From: Whalleya microplaca
Taxonomy: Eukaryota; Ascomycota; Sordariomycetes; Xylariales; Xylariaceae
Direction: 5' to 3'
Assembly (NCBI GenBank): GCA_022497155.1
Contig: MU385725.1
Coordinates: 724,818 to 788,817, forward strand
DNA: 64,000 nucleotides
Shown here: in pieces, positions 1-10,496 of the stretch
Layout of the letters: each line of letters begins with the position of its first letter
Position numbering within the stretch: the first letter of the stretch is position 1
Program-made: the position numbers and the translations under genes
Notes under the pieces: model-generated
Database searches by the model: none
Seen by the model: only the letters and a program-made list of their open reading frames with translations
Told to the model about the DNA's origin: nothing

Positions 1-335
1 TTACAAAAAGGGACACGAACTTGGATCTTCCTTCAATCTTACGCCAGTAGCAGGTCAACGCAACTTCCAATCCAAGTTATCCCTCAATGCCCCCTTTTTC
101 TCTTTCTTCCTCTTTTTTTCCTCTTTTTTTCCTATACCCCCTTTTCCCCTTTTGGCCTTTTCTACTTCCTCTTTCCCACTTTCAACTTCCACTGCAAGGT
201 CCCAATGGGATTCTGACGATGCAAACTCCGCCCTCGATTTGCTGCCCTGCTGCTGCTCCTGTATGGATTCCACCCTCACCCTGTACCTAACGTATATATG
301 CGCTACGTATTATTGCGTGGGCGTATCCGCGTAGC

Positions 336-362
336 TGTGTGTGTGTGTGTGTGTGTGTGTGT
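336..362. repeat. (GT)n microsatellite
   Basis: Uninterrupted GT dinucleotides, about 13 units, in gene-free DNA. Confidence 0.9.
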
Positions 363-1685
363 CGATTCCGATCTTAAAACGACCAGGGCAATGGATCATG
401 GATCGCTCGTCAAATCGCAGGATCGTTTCTTAGTTTCTGTTCTCGACCACCCCCCGGCAGCTTGCCCGGTTGGTAATAAATCACAAGCTAGGGTATCGTT
501 CCTAGCTCTCTCTCTCTTTCTCGTCGATTCCTATTCCTAGTAAACCCCCCTGCCGGCAAGGGATCCGGTCGGCTGGACTGGACTCTTTCTCTGCGTCTCG
601 ACTTCGTTTTAGAACAATTTCGAAGGGGATCCTCTTGTTTCAAACCATTCGGTATTGCTTCCTGATCCTGTTAGGTTGGGTTGGTATTTCTCTCGCTAGT
701 AGGTAACAAATGCCTGCGCGCGCAATATGAGTAGCAGTATGACACCGCCGGCCGTGGTAGGCAGGTAGGTCCAGGTTTCTTCCCAGGATTCCCAGGTGCC
801 CTAGGTCTAGGCAGGTTCCCAACGATCTGATGATGTGTTTTTGCCAATCTCTCCAACAAGCCCGAGATATGGGGCTGCTGCTTCGATAATAGTATGATGA
901 TGGATGTCTTGCTGATACAGCACTACTGTTGCACCGGAATGGCCCGCGGGTACATCAAAAACACACAATTCCCCAAAACACACAAAAAAGTTCCCCTCCC
1001 CCGCCTTCACTTATATACCTTCGTTTCTTATAAGTCAATTTGTCTGTCACAGGTTATGACGGACCCCAACGTGAGAGAACCTGAACCAGGACGATGGGGA
1101 CCAGAACCCCGGTCTGATTCTAGTAACACTTGCTTGACACACAACTCGGGGTTTTATTAACAGTCTTTCTTTCTTGAGAGACAGGTAGTGAGGGAGAGAG
1201 TCACAGTCTCTTTAGAAACGGACGACTTCTCTCGGGCACATCCAATTGGGACTTCCGAGTCCCCTGTCCGGTGTCTCTCTCGGTCAGTTTTGCAGGTTAG
1301 TAGGATGTGTGTAGGGGAAGAAGGGGTTTGTTTCTTGGCGGGCACAAAGAGAGCAGCGGAAGCAGAGCAGAAGCAGAGGCAGAGGCAGAGCAAAGCAGAG
1401 AGCACTACCGCGGAATATCGGGAAATCCACCAGCGGCCTTATACTATAGTAGTAGCTATCGAATCGTCGGTAACGGCTTGGCGGATCTTTTGTATTTTTT
1501 TTTTTCTGATCATTCAAATTCGCTCCGAAATTGTTGTGTCGAACGAAACTCAAGTTGGAGACCGAAAAAAGTGTGTCGTGTGTCGCGTATGTCGTCGCAC
1601 GTCCGATGCGCACTGTACCTGTTTGCATGTGAGACTCCGATAGACCAGAAAAGCATTAATTAGGAAGTCCGTCGCACACCTTTCT

Positions 1686-1711
1686 TTGCTTGCTTGCTTG
1701 CTTGCTTGCTT
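1686..1711. repeat. (GCTT)n microsatellite
   Basis: Six tandem GCTT units in gene-free DNA. A looser version of the same motif recurs near 5101-5131. Confidence 0.85.
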
Positions 1712-4700
1712 ATATGAACAGTTGCCCCTCAAATTGCAATGTATTCATTGCATTGCTGCTAGATTTTCTCTAGAGATTTGCCTGAACAACTGATGAGAGG
1801 TAGGTATGTGCTTATGATGGGTGGTGCTTGGAAGTAGTCCGGACCGCTCGTTGTAAGATGGTCCGGGGTAATTTGACACTTTTGATGGATGGCTGGATAG
1901 CGTGTGAAGTGGACGAGCCGCAGTTCACGCTTCTTTCTACAACACACACACACACACGTAGGACTCGCGCCCAAACAAATTGGAAATAGATATGACACGT
2001 CAAGCCAACGACCTTATGATGTAGATGCGGTCAACGAGTTGGTTATGTATGTATGTATGTATGTACGGTCTCCTCCCTCCCTCGCAGCAAACCAAACCAA
2101 CCCCAACCCAAGCTGTATGTATGTATGTACTACTCTACGAGAACAGCATCCGAACAATCAATCAATCATAGGCCCAGCAGCCAGGCAATACTTACTCCGC
2201 CCGTCCGCCTACATACGCGACCTTTCCGCTTTATGGTCAAGATGCCCTTTTAGACTCATCCTCCTAAGGCTGCTTCTGGACACAACGACTACCCTATTCC
2301 CATGCTGTCACCTGAAGAGGGACCCTGTTTGGTGGAGATCCCTAGGTTATGTGTGTGTCTACGTATGTATGCGTAGGTAGTTTCCCCGCACTGCACGCGG
2401 CATGCGGTGAACACGCTGTACGAGGTTTAATAGGCAGGCTGGCAGGCCAGGCTGCATTGCTGCATTGCTGCATTGCTGCAGCTCTATCTATCTTGGGATG
2501 GCATTGATGGTCTTTCTGTTGGTGCTGCCGTTTTCGATACCCTTTCCCGAGCCCTGGGACCGGAAAGCCCCCATTATTTCATTCCCATTATTTGTGATAC
2601 CTATGTACGGCTATTTTATCCAGATTTTTCTGGTTTGGCGCGCTCGCCTACTGCGTGTACTATGTCACGATGTGGTTAAGCCGGAGCCGTAGGTAGGTTG
2701 GAACCGACAAACTGAGGGTCGGGTCCGGTCTTATGCAAAGAGGGACCTGACCTGCTTGCCCGCCCCCGTGGTCCTCCATACTACTGCCTGACTGCTGCTG
2801 CTCGTTCCTATTTCGTAAGGGCTATTGGCCCAAAGCAGACCGGCCCCAGCAGCTCACCTTCCCGAACTAAAAATAATAGTGCTCGTGGACGACTATTGCG
2901 GTAATATGCTGATGGCTCGAGTTGCTGTTTAAGGGCGGTCGAGAGCAGGTTGCTCCGCTTCTACCTAGGTATGTACTGTATTCCGCCCGAGAACTGGTGG
3001 AGCCCCCGTGCAGTGCAGGAGGGTTAAGCTGCAGTAGCAGCAAAGGTGCCGACCGACACCGAATTCTTCATTGGTATCGTGACCGCATGGTGAGGTGATG
3101 CAAGTGTTGGGTCTCACCTGCAGTTCTGGGTAACTAACTCACTTGGTTGACGGCGCCAACGAAACTTGCCATTCACGTATGACAGAAAATCTGTGCGCCC
3201 TCGCTTATCGTGGTGGTGCCCGCTAGATTGGTGTTCGCATTGATCAGGCTGAAATGCAAGTGTCTTCACGCTTTTCCAGATTCTAGATTCTTGGCATAGA
3301 ACGGAGAGGATTGAGGCTGAAGTTGAAGCTTACAATTCGCACTTTTACCCGTAACTAGTCAGAGGTCAGAGGTATAGGTGAGCTCTGATACTCTCAGACT
3401 AGTAAGCAGATATCTACACGGCCGTATACATGTTTGCAGGGCTGCGGTATCCAGTGAGGTGAGAGCGGCGTATGTACGTAGAGTTCGTGAATGGGACCAA
3501 GCTGGACTGACTTGTCCGTTGCTAACGTGTACTGGCTTGGCCCGACCCGACCACTGCAGACTTTTTATGCTAACCAATGCGAGTCCGGCGGGGCAGACAG
3601 CGGCAGGACGTGAGTTTCAAAGCTTGGTGTTTTCTTTAAATGGATTTTACAGAATACCATTCATCCATTCGAGTAATTGAGCGACAAGGCATGGCGGTCG
3701 AATGTTGGCACGGGCAGAGACCAATGGCTTTACGGTGGTCCGCCGAGGTTTCTTTTCGCGAATCTCGGATTTTTTTCAACGCGCTAGACCGCGTAGCTTG
3801 GATGGTTCTGGTTAGAATTGCGAAGGAATCGATTTGCAGACCGGCGCTGCAAATCGTGGTGGCGGACTTCACACCGTAATTTGATGTGCTGGCACTCGGT
3901 GTTGAAAATAGACATAGATCTGAACCGGAGGAAAGCAACCACATAAATGATTGCTATGCTCACTTGAGCTGACTCGAGCAAGGCCAATCCTTTGGCTAAG
4001 AGATGCAACACAGCAGAGTATATGTTACATGATATCAAGATATATCTCTAGGAGACTTCCTATGAAGACATCGTCATGGCTTATATCCAGGAACTTCCAG
4101 ACTACCAGATTCCTTGGGTATGATATGACAAGGTACGACAGGGTGTCTTGGCATAAAATCTTAGGTATATCCACAGAAGCTTGAATAAGGACCGGTTGAC
4201 GCCATTGACTACTAGCCTGGGTGGGTACGGAGTATATTCCGTAGGTACATGAGGTAGGTACATAGATTCAAACAATCTTCACGAGAGCGATTCTTGGTCA
4301 AGTCATCAATTTCTTGACGCCGAGGTCGGATGAAGTTTTGAGTCAAAGAGCCTGAGAGCTCGAGCACTGCACTGCATTACATAGGTATGTATGTATCCAG
4401 CGCATAGATCATATGGTTGTCCGTGCATGACATACAGACTCATACAGACACCAGCCACAGGTAACAGTCAATGCTGTAAAGCCACAGCAAACTCTAAAGC
4501 AAGGCTGACGAAATGCAGTGGCTGGTGCTACAAAATCTGAATTGGACTATAATGTGACACCACGTGACAAGGCCAGCAAAGGCCTGCCTGCCTAGCAGGT
4601 AGTGTAGTGTAACAGCCAGTAACCAGCAGATGTTGCAGGCGGGAGCTTCACCCAAGGCAGGAATGCGCCAACGCCTCTACAACCCGTTTCTCGCCCATTC

Positions 4701-5922
4701 CGTCCAACACGCACAATCACCACCTGAATCAAACAACCATACACTGTAGCGCAACCAGCTTTATCTCCATATTGTTTTGAGCAAATCTCAAGATATCAAA
4801 CATTGCAACTCCAATTGTCGTTCATTCGTCGATTCGTCGATTCATCGATTCCATTCGCTTGGCAGGTTTGTCTCCCCCATCTCCACTTGAATTCATATTC
4901 ACTATTCACCAAGTCATGGCACATCGTCTTCACTCAATCTCAATATACTTGACATATATGTGATTGCTCTGAGCTCGGATATGCTTTGTCTAAATTTATA
5001 CGCTTTTTCCTCTTCTTTTTCTTCTTTTTTCTTCTTTTTTTCTGACTCATCTTGCCATCCATGATGTCTCTAACCTAATATAACCTGGGCTACGGTGCTT
5101 TTGCTTGCTTGCGTTGCTTGCGTTGCTTGCTAACTGCTAACTCGGCTCCTCTGTTCTGCAGACACATCTAGGCCTCTCTCTCTCTCTCTCTCTCTCCCTC
5201 CCACCCGAAGCAGCATAAGGTTGTCTCCGCCGACTTACACACTAGAGAAAAGCCAGATATTCTCCGACACCCTTCGTTCGTCGCATCGCATCACATTCAG
5301 ATCGACATCTATCTATCCTTCCTTCCGTCGTCGACGACAATATATCCCCGGCCGTCTGCTGGTTTGTTCGTGCAAGCCATTGCGATCTCGACCAGCCTGG
5401 GTTTTCTTCCCGGATCCAGCGTCAACATCGTAACGACTGCGCCGGACTCCATGACGCACGACAAGGTCCCCGATCTCTATGTCTGGATGCCCAGCGCACT
5501 ACTATTGTCCCTTCCTTCACCTTCCGACTTAAGCTGCTAAGGATCTCTCTGCACAGCCCGTCGTGATATATCTTGTCCGCTCTCAGACGCACGACCGGGC
5601 TGCTGTTCGGCATTCTCTGTCGCAGATGGTCCTCGACAACAAACACAGCAATCCCCAAGACATCTATTACACCCGAACCACACGAAAGAAACCCAATATT
5701 CTCATCCCAAGCAGCGTCTGATATACACCCTGACAGACAGACAGATAGACAGACAGACAGACACTCGATATACTATTCCTCCTACCATCTCCTCCGGCCA
5801 GCCATACCGAGCCCCATCCTGCCCAACACCAAACGCTTACCTGCTGTCGCTACTCGAACCCCACCACTACAAGCTGACAAGGTTCCCCCTATCAAACAGC
5901 CAAAGGTGGCAGATCGCAAGGC
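4701..5922 (+). promoter_or_regulatory. Probable promoter and long leader of CCR4
   Basis: Lies directly upstream of the CCR4 start codon. It is rich in pyrimidine runs, typical of filamentous-fungal promoters and leaders: TTC/TTT tracts at about 5006-5042, a CT microsatellite near 5173-5196, and GACA repeats at 5740-5763. The 393-nt frame at 5573-5965 runs over the CCR4 start in another frame, has no recognisable content and includes the GACA repeat, so I treat it as chance. A spliced leader is possible but cannot be shown without transcripts. Confidence 0.45.
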
Positions 5923-8156
5923 ATGTTTGGGCCAAATCACCAGCAAGGGCACAATTCGCGCCTGAATGGTGTCCCCGGCGGCCGGGGCATTGCGCCCCAG
6001 ATGATGTACAATTTCGTGCAGCAGCCGGGGGCCCATCAACACCATACTCACCCACAGCAGCACCATCAGGGCTTACAGCAGGATCACACGGGCCATGGTG
6101 GCGCATCCGGTTCCCTACCCCATTCCGGTTTCTCCTCGGGCCTGATGTCCAACGTCACTCCCTTCACTCCGAGTAGCCATCAGAATGGGAACACACCGGG
6201 CTCGCGTAGTGGCCAGACGCAGCAGTGTTGCGAAAACTGGAATGAGCAGCTGAAGTCGTTTAAGGAATCGGAGCGCGCTCACCAGACCATGACGGAACAA
6301 CACCAACCACACTACTTCGCCAGGCTTAGGGCATCGGAGAACAAAGGCATAGGTCCAGTCATTCCACCCGCCAATTCGGCCGACCAAGATGACGGGGAAC
6401 TAGAGGATAGGGGCCGCCCCGTCAATGTGGACAAGGCTTTGGACAGACAGGACTGGCTGAACCTCGACTTCAGTGGACAGGGATTGAAAAACATATCCGT
6501 CACACTCTTTGATCATTACGACTTTCTCACTGAACTCTACTTGGCCTCCAACAACCTGACCTTCCTGCCACGCGAGATAGGACAACTCCGGGCACTGCGG
6601 TATCTAGACGTTTCACACAACCAGTTAAGTGAATTGCCTGCTGAGCTGGGAATGTGTACCCCCCTCCGTCAGTTACTCCTGTACAACAACCATATACGTA
6701 CAATCCCGTCCGAACTCGGGGCCCTCCATTTCCTAGACCTACTCGGAATACAAGGCAATCCTTTAGAAAATGATCAGAAGCAAAAGCTTGTGGAGCAGGG
6801 CACTAAGAAATTAATTACTTTCCTCAAGGAGAACGCACCAGGTATGGCATTGTCACTTTTTTACTATATTTTCCCCCTAATACCATGTTCTTCTCGTCCT
6901 TATGTGTGAAATAACCCCGTTGACTCACTATGTCTCCAGTGCCTATGCCGCCTAACCCACGGGTACCGATCACCATTCAAGAGGATGTCGGGTCAGACAA
7001 GGAGCGCATCCGCGTTCTTTCCTGGAATACCCTTTGCGACAAGTATGCGACCAGTACTCAGTACGGTTATACTCCTGAGAGTGCCTTGCTATGGGAGTAT
7101 CGGAGGGACAGCATCATACGGGAGTTCCACGAAAGGGATCCGGATATTATGTGTTTACAAGAAACCGCTATGGACGCTTTTGACACATATTTTACACCTG
7201 AACTGGCCAAGGCTGGGTACAGAGGCGTGTTCTATCCGAAGACCCGCGTGAAGCACATGACGGGTAAGGACCAACAGGCTGTCGACGGGTGTTCGATCTT
7301 CTACAAGGCCGACAAGTACATCTGCTTGGACAAGCAATTGGTTGACTTCAGACAAACTGCAATCAATCGCCCAGACATGAAGTCTGCCAATGATGTCTTC
7401 AATCGCGTCATGCCGAAAGATACTGTGGCCCTCTACTGCTTTTTCGAGTCTCGGTTCACAGGAAATCGGTTCATTGTGGTCAATGCGCACCTGTGCTGGG
7501 AGTCTTACCTCGCCGACGTGAAAGCTGTACAGACGGGTATCCTAATGGAACTGGTTACCAAGCAGTCCGAGAGATACACACGGAAACCCCCGCTTTCGAT
7601 TAGCGAGAAACGGTTAAGCAGACCTCCACCGGCTGAAGGATCGGACGAAGACCCCCCTGAAGAGTATCCAGAACCTGCCCCTAGCCAGGAGTACCGCAAC
7701 AATACAGACATACCTCTGCTTGTCTGCGGTGATTACAACTCGATGGCCGATAGCTCTGTGTATGAGTTATTAGAGAAGGGCCGCATACCGCCCGATCATC
7801 CCGATCTAGTTGGCCATTCCTACGGAAATTTCACAAGGGACGGCATCGAACATCCTTTCAGCTTGCGCAACGCCTACGCCCATCTATTCGGGACCCCTGA
7901 CGAGCTCCTGTTCACTAACTACACACCGACGTTCTCTGGCGTCATTGATTACATCTGGTATACTACTAATACGCTAGATGTTGTCGAGCTACTTGGACCC
8001 CCCGACTACGAATACCTTAAGCGCGTCCCAGGCTTCCCCAACTACCATTTCCCCGCCGATCACATCCAGATTATGGGCGATTTCGTATTCAAGTCCCGGA
8101 AAGACAAGAAGACGATCGGGGATCAAGAACGATCTGGTCCTTCCTCGAGGAACTAG
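5923..8156 (+). CDS. CCR4: CCR4-type poly(A) deadenylase (CCR4-NOT catalytic subunit)
   Basis: Two exons, 5923-6841 and 6940-8156, joined by a 98-nt intron (GTATGG donor, CCAG acceptor) to give 711 aa, a usual length for fungal CCR4. Residues 1-110 are Gln/His-rich and disordered. Leucine-rich repeats follow at about 175-300 (LTELYLASNNLTFLP and ALRYLDVSHNQLSELP are two units). These bind CAF1/POP2 in known CCR4. From about 320 comes the exonuclease/endonuclease/phosphatase domain: RVLSWNTLCDKYA, the metal-binding Glu in CLQET (~380), VVNAHLCW, GDYNS (~570) and the terminal PADHIQIM His (~679). The product removes mRNA poly(A) tails in the cytoplasm. A small oddity is VNAHLCWES where I expect VNAHLFWDP, but the core catalytic residues are present. 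The ATG at 5923 is taken because the Gln/His-rich region continues in frame from it. Confidence 0.95.
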
Positions 8157-9071
8157 TTACCTGGAGGATACGGACAAGGTCCTAACTTAGTAGCTGGGAA
8201 GACAGCGCTGGAGTGGTGGAGGGGCCCAAGATGAAGATGAGCTAGCTTTAGCAGGGCAACAGCGAGGCCAGCGATATGTACATGACGACGGGACGTGGAG
8301 AGGAAAAAAAAGTTCGGCGAATCTATTCTCATAACTACTACTCTGTCTCTCTCTCTCTCTCTCTCAATCTCTGAGTTCCGTGGGGTGATGGTGGCTGGGA
8401 GGGGTGGGGTCGCGATCTTTTGGCAGGGTGGGTTGGACATCTCAAACGGGACTGGTGGTTCTGCAAACGCGGGAGTGCGGATGGTTCTTTTTAAAGCTCT
8501 CTCTCTCATCAATCGTGTTGTCGTTGATCTGATCTGATCTGATCTGATCTGAAACTTCCGTTTTTTCTCTTTTTTCTCTATTATCTTTTCCCTCCCGCAT
8601 CTCACTGCTTCTCTGCTGTTTGTGTGTGAGTGTGTGCGTATGTGTAGGCGTGTGAGTGTGTGCGTATGTGTAGGCGTGTGTGTGTGTGTGTGGGTGTAAA
8701 GGTGTAAGTAACCCTGACTTGGCTTGACTTGGCGGCCAAGTGAGTCGGTCAGAGCGTTACTTGTGTATTACCTATCTCTCCATCCAAATGATTAAGAGAC
8801 GCGATGGCGGACTGCTTTGCGGACGCCTCGTGGGCTTTCAGCGGATTATGAACTGGACGAGCCATGAATTTTCTTGTGATGTGATGTGAGACTTGACTGT
8901 AGATGATTATTGCCCCTGACTAGGTTATACACTTAGCCTAGGATGATGTTGTTAATATAGGACAAAGTAACGAGTATAGTGACTTGATTAGTGCAAGGTG
9001 AAGCTATAGGAAGATGGCGGAGCCCCTTATATATATATATATATATATACATATACAGGCGGCCGGGCATA
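8157..9071. other. 3' flank of CCR4, simple repeats
   Basis: No gene is seen. The stretch contains a CT run at about 8342-8364, five GATCT units at 8525-8551, two perfect 26-bp tandem copies at 8625-8676, and an AT run at about 9029-9050. The CCR4 3' UTR and polyadenylation site must lie in the first few hundred bases, but no sharp signal is evident. Confidence 0.6.
8625..8676. repeat. Two perfect 26-bp tandem copies
   Basis: The unit at 8625-8650 (GT-rich, ending in TGTGTAGGCG) is repeated exactly at 8651-8676 and runs into a further GT tract. This is a minimal GT-rich minisatellite. Confidence 0.9.
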
Positions 9072-9398
9072 CTTGCTATGGCTAATTCGCCTCCAACGCC
9101 CAGAGGGCGTTGCGCTTTAACTAGTAAAAAACCCTAGTAATATAAAAATTCCGATGTATATCAGTGGAGTATAAAAGTGACTTGACATTTAGTATAACTT
9201 ATTATATAAGTCGAAGTACTTTTGTTACGTACTATCACATATTTAAAACAAGAAGATATACGCCTAACGAATCTATATTTGTCTATTAATATTTTAGGTG
9301 GTAGCGGATGTACATCGGAATTTTTTATATTACATGGGCTTTTTACTAATTAAAGCGCAACGCCCTTGGGCGTGACGAGGCGAATTAGCCATAGCAAG
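9072..9398. mobile_element. MITE with ~90-bp TIRs and TA target duplication
   Basis: The element is 327 bp. Its left end begins CTTGCTATGGCTAATTCG and its right end is the reverse complement of that sequence. The match continues for about 90 bp on each side with few differences, down to ATTCCGATGTA. It is flanked by TA at 9070-9071 and at 9399-9400, the duplication made by Tc1/mariner-Fot1/pogo transposases. Each arm carries its own hairpin (AACGCCC/GGGCGTT near 9095-9111), so the ends form compound secondary structure. There is no coding capacity, so it must have been moved in trans. Confidence 0.9.
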
Positions 9399-9400
9399 TA

Positions 9401-10009
9401 CGTAGGCCCGCACCACCCTCATCCCTATAGGGCGTATCTTAACAGATGTCAGTACAGAGATATGCTTTTTTCGTAATGGAGGAATAGGTATATTAAGCTC
9501 GTAGCGTTAGCTACCAAAGGGCAAGTTATAAGGTCGCTAGGCTAGTATCTGCTCTCGGGATAATTCATCAAACGCCTGGGACTCGCCACTCAATATAGGC
9601 GGGCGCCAGGTAGGTTAGGCAGTAGCTAGCCCCTGAATAGACGAGCCAAATCAACCAATTGCTCTTCTTTGCCGTCCACCCTCACACACACTACTTATCC
9701 CATGCAACGCGTCACGTTAGTGGAAAAAGGCCGGCAGCTGGCCTTGCTATCGCTTCCGGGTACCGTGGAGATAGATAGGTATGTACGACCTGCTTCACCG
9801 GCACGTCGTCGCCTCCTTCCCGCGCACGCCTAGACAAGTGAGGTACCCGTCTTCGTTTGTTATGAGATCGGCTATGTGCAAGTGCATTTCGTTAGCTCAT
9901 CTATCCACTTATAGCCGTTACATCCCCCCCCCCTCCATTCATGTCCCCTATAAACCCATACCCATACTCTCCCTACCCAACACATAGGTAGTTGAGGTAG
10001 GTAGACTAC
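9401..10009. other. Short gene-free spacer
   Basis: No gene is recognised. A CT/AC-rich stretch sits at 9660-9700 and a C run at about 9925-9932. The 3' end or terminal exon of the split CVNH-like gene on the minus strand could extend into 9900-10009. Confidence 0.5.
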
Positions 10010-10190
10010 CTACACATGCAAGAGGATAAACCAAACCAGAAAGAAACAGAACACTATACCGAGATCCATGCCGCCGTAAAACGGCACCGGGTCATCCGGG
10101 ACGTCGGCGCGGCACAGCGCCGTCACGTCCGTGTAGTGCGTCGTGAACCCCGCGGTGTCGTTGTCTGGCAGCAGTGTCACCGCGCTGCAG

Positions 10191-10496
10191 TGTAACGAAG
10201 CCGTTACCACAGGTCTTGATTTAAAATAACAAAAGGCGTAAAAGGTAAAATACTTAGATTGATCGCTGGCTAGCAAAGAAAGACTATCTAAGGGATAGCG
10301 AAATATAGTCCTTTTATATCTGAATAGCTTCCTAGTAAATAGGATTTAGTTGCTAAGCTATTATTCTTTGGCAACTATTTAGTTGCTAAGTTATTATTTT
10401 TTAGCAACTATTTAGTTGCTAAGCCATTATTTCTTGGCAACCAGAAATTACGTAATAACTAAATGCGGGGATATTTAAAAATGAGTGGTTATAATA
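10191..10496 (-). repeat. Left LTR of the 10.2-17.9 kb element (3' LTR on its coding strand)
   Basis: 306 bp, aligned end to end with 17598-17903. Contains three 33-bp tandem units (10345-10442), each with a TTGCYAAG/CTTGGCAA inverted pair. Confidence 0.93.
10345..10442. repeat. Three 33-bp tandem units inside the LTR
   Basis: Units start at 10345, 10378 and 10411 and read TTTAGTTGCTAAG...GGCAACTA. Each half pairs with the other to form a stem of about 9 bp. The same array lies at about 17752-17849 in the other LTR, so the repeat was part of the element before insertion. Confidence 0.88.

Larger units (their letters stand above)
1..4700. other. Gene-free stretch with simple repeats
   Basis: I see no convincing gene. 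Open frames here are short, overlap on both strands, and show no signal peptide, domain or plausible splicing. The stretch holds scattered low-complexity DNA: a GT run near 336-362, GCTT repeats near 1686-1711, ATGT/TATG repeats around 2044-2065 and 2115-2128, and GCATT repeats near 2453-2478. A TACCTAGGTA palindrome lies near 2962. A long untranslated or non-coding transcript could not be seen by eye. Confidence 0.6.

Noticed and set aside
1188..1643. 151-codon plus-strand frame
   Set aside because: Includes simple GCAGAGGCAGAG repeats and a poly-T run read as Phe; no domain, and equally long frames lie on the other strand.
3359..3944. Overlapping 70-100-codon frames on both strands
   Set aside because: No signal peptide, motif or splice logic; mutually overlapping shadows.
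5573..5965. 130-codon frame overlapping the CCR4 start
   Set aside because: Runs through a GACA microsatellite and lies in the leader; CCR4 at 5923 explains the locus.
336..9050. Simple repeats considered as a CRISPR-like array
   Set aside because: Only microsatellites and one two-copy tandem; no repeat-spacer regularity, and the organism is a eukaryote.
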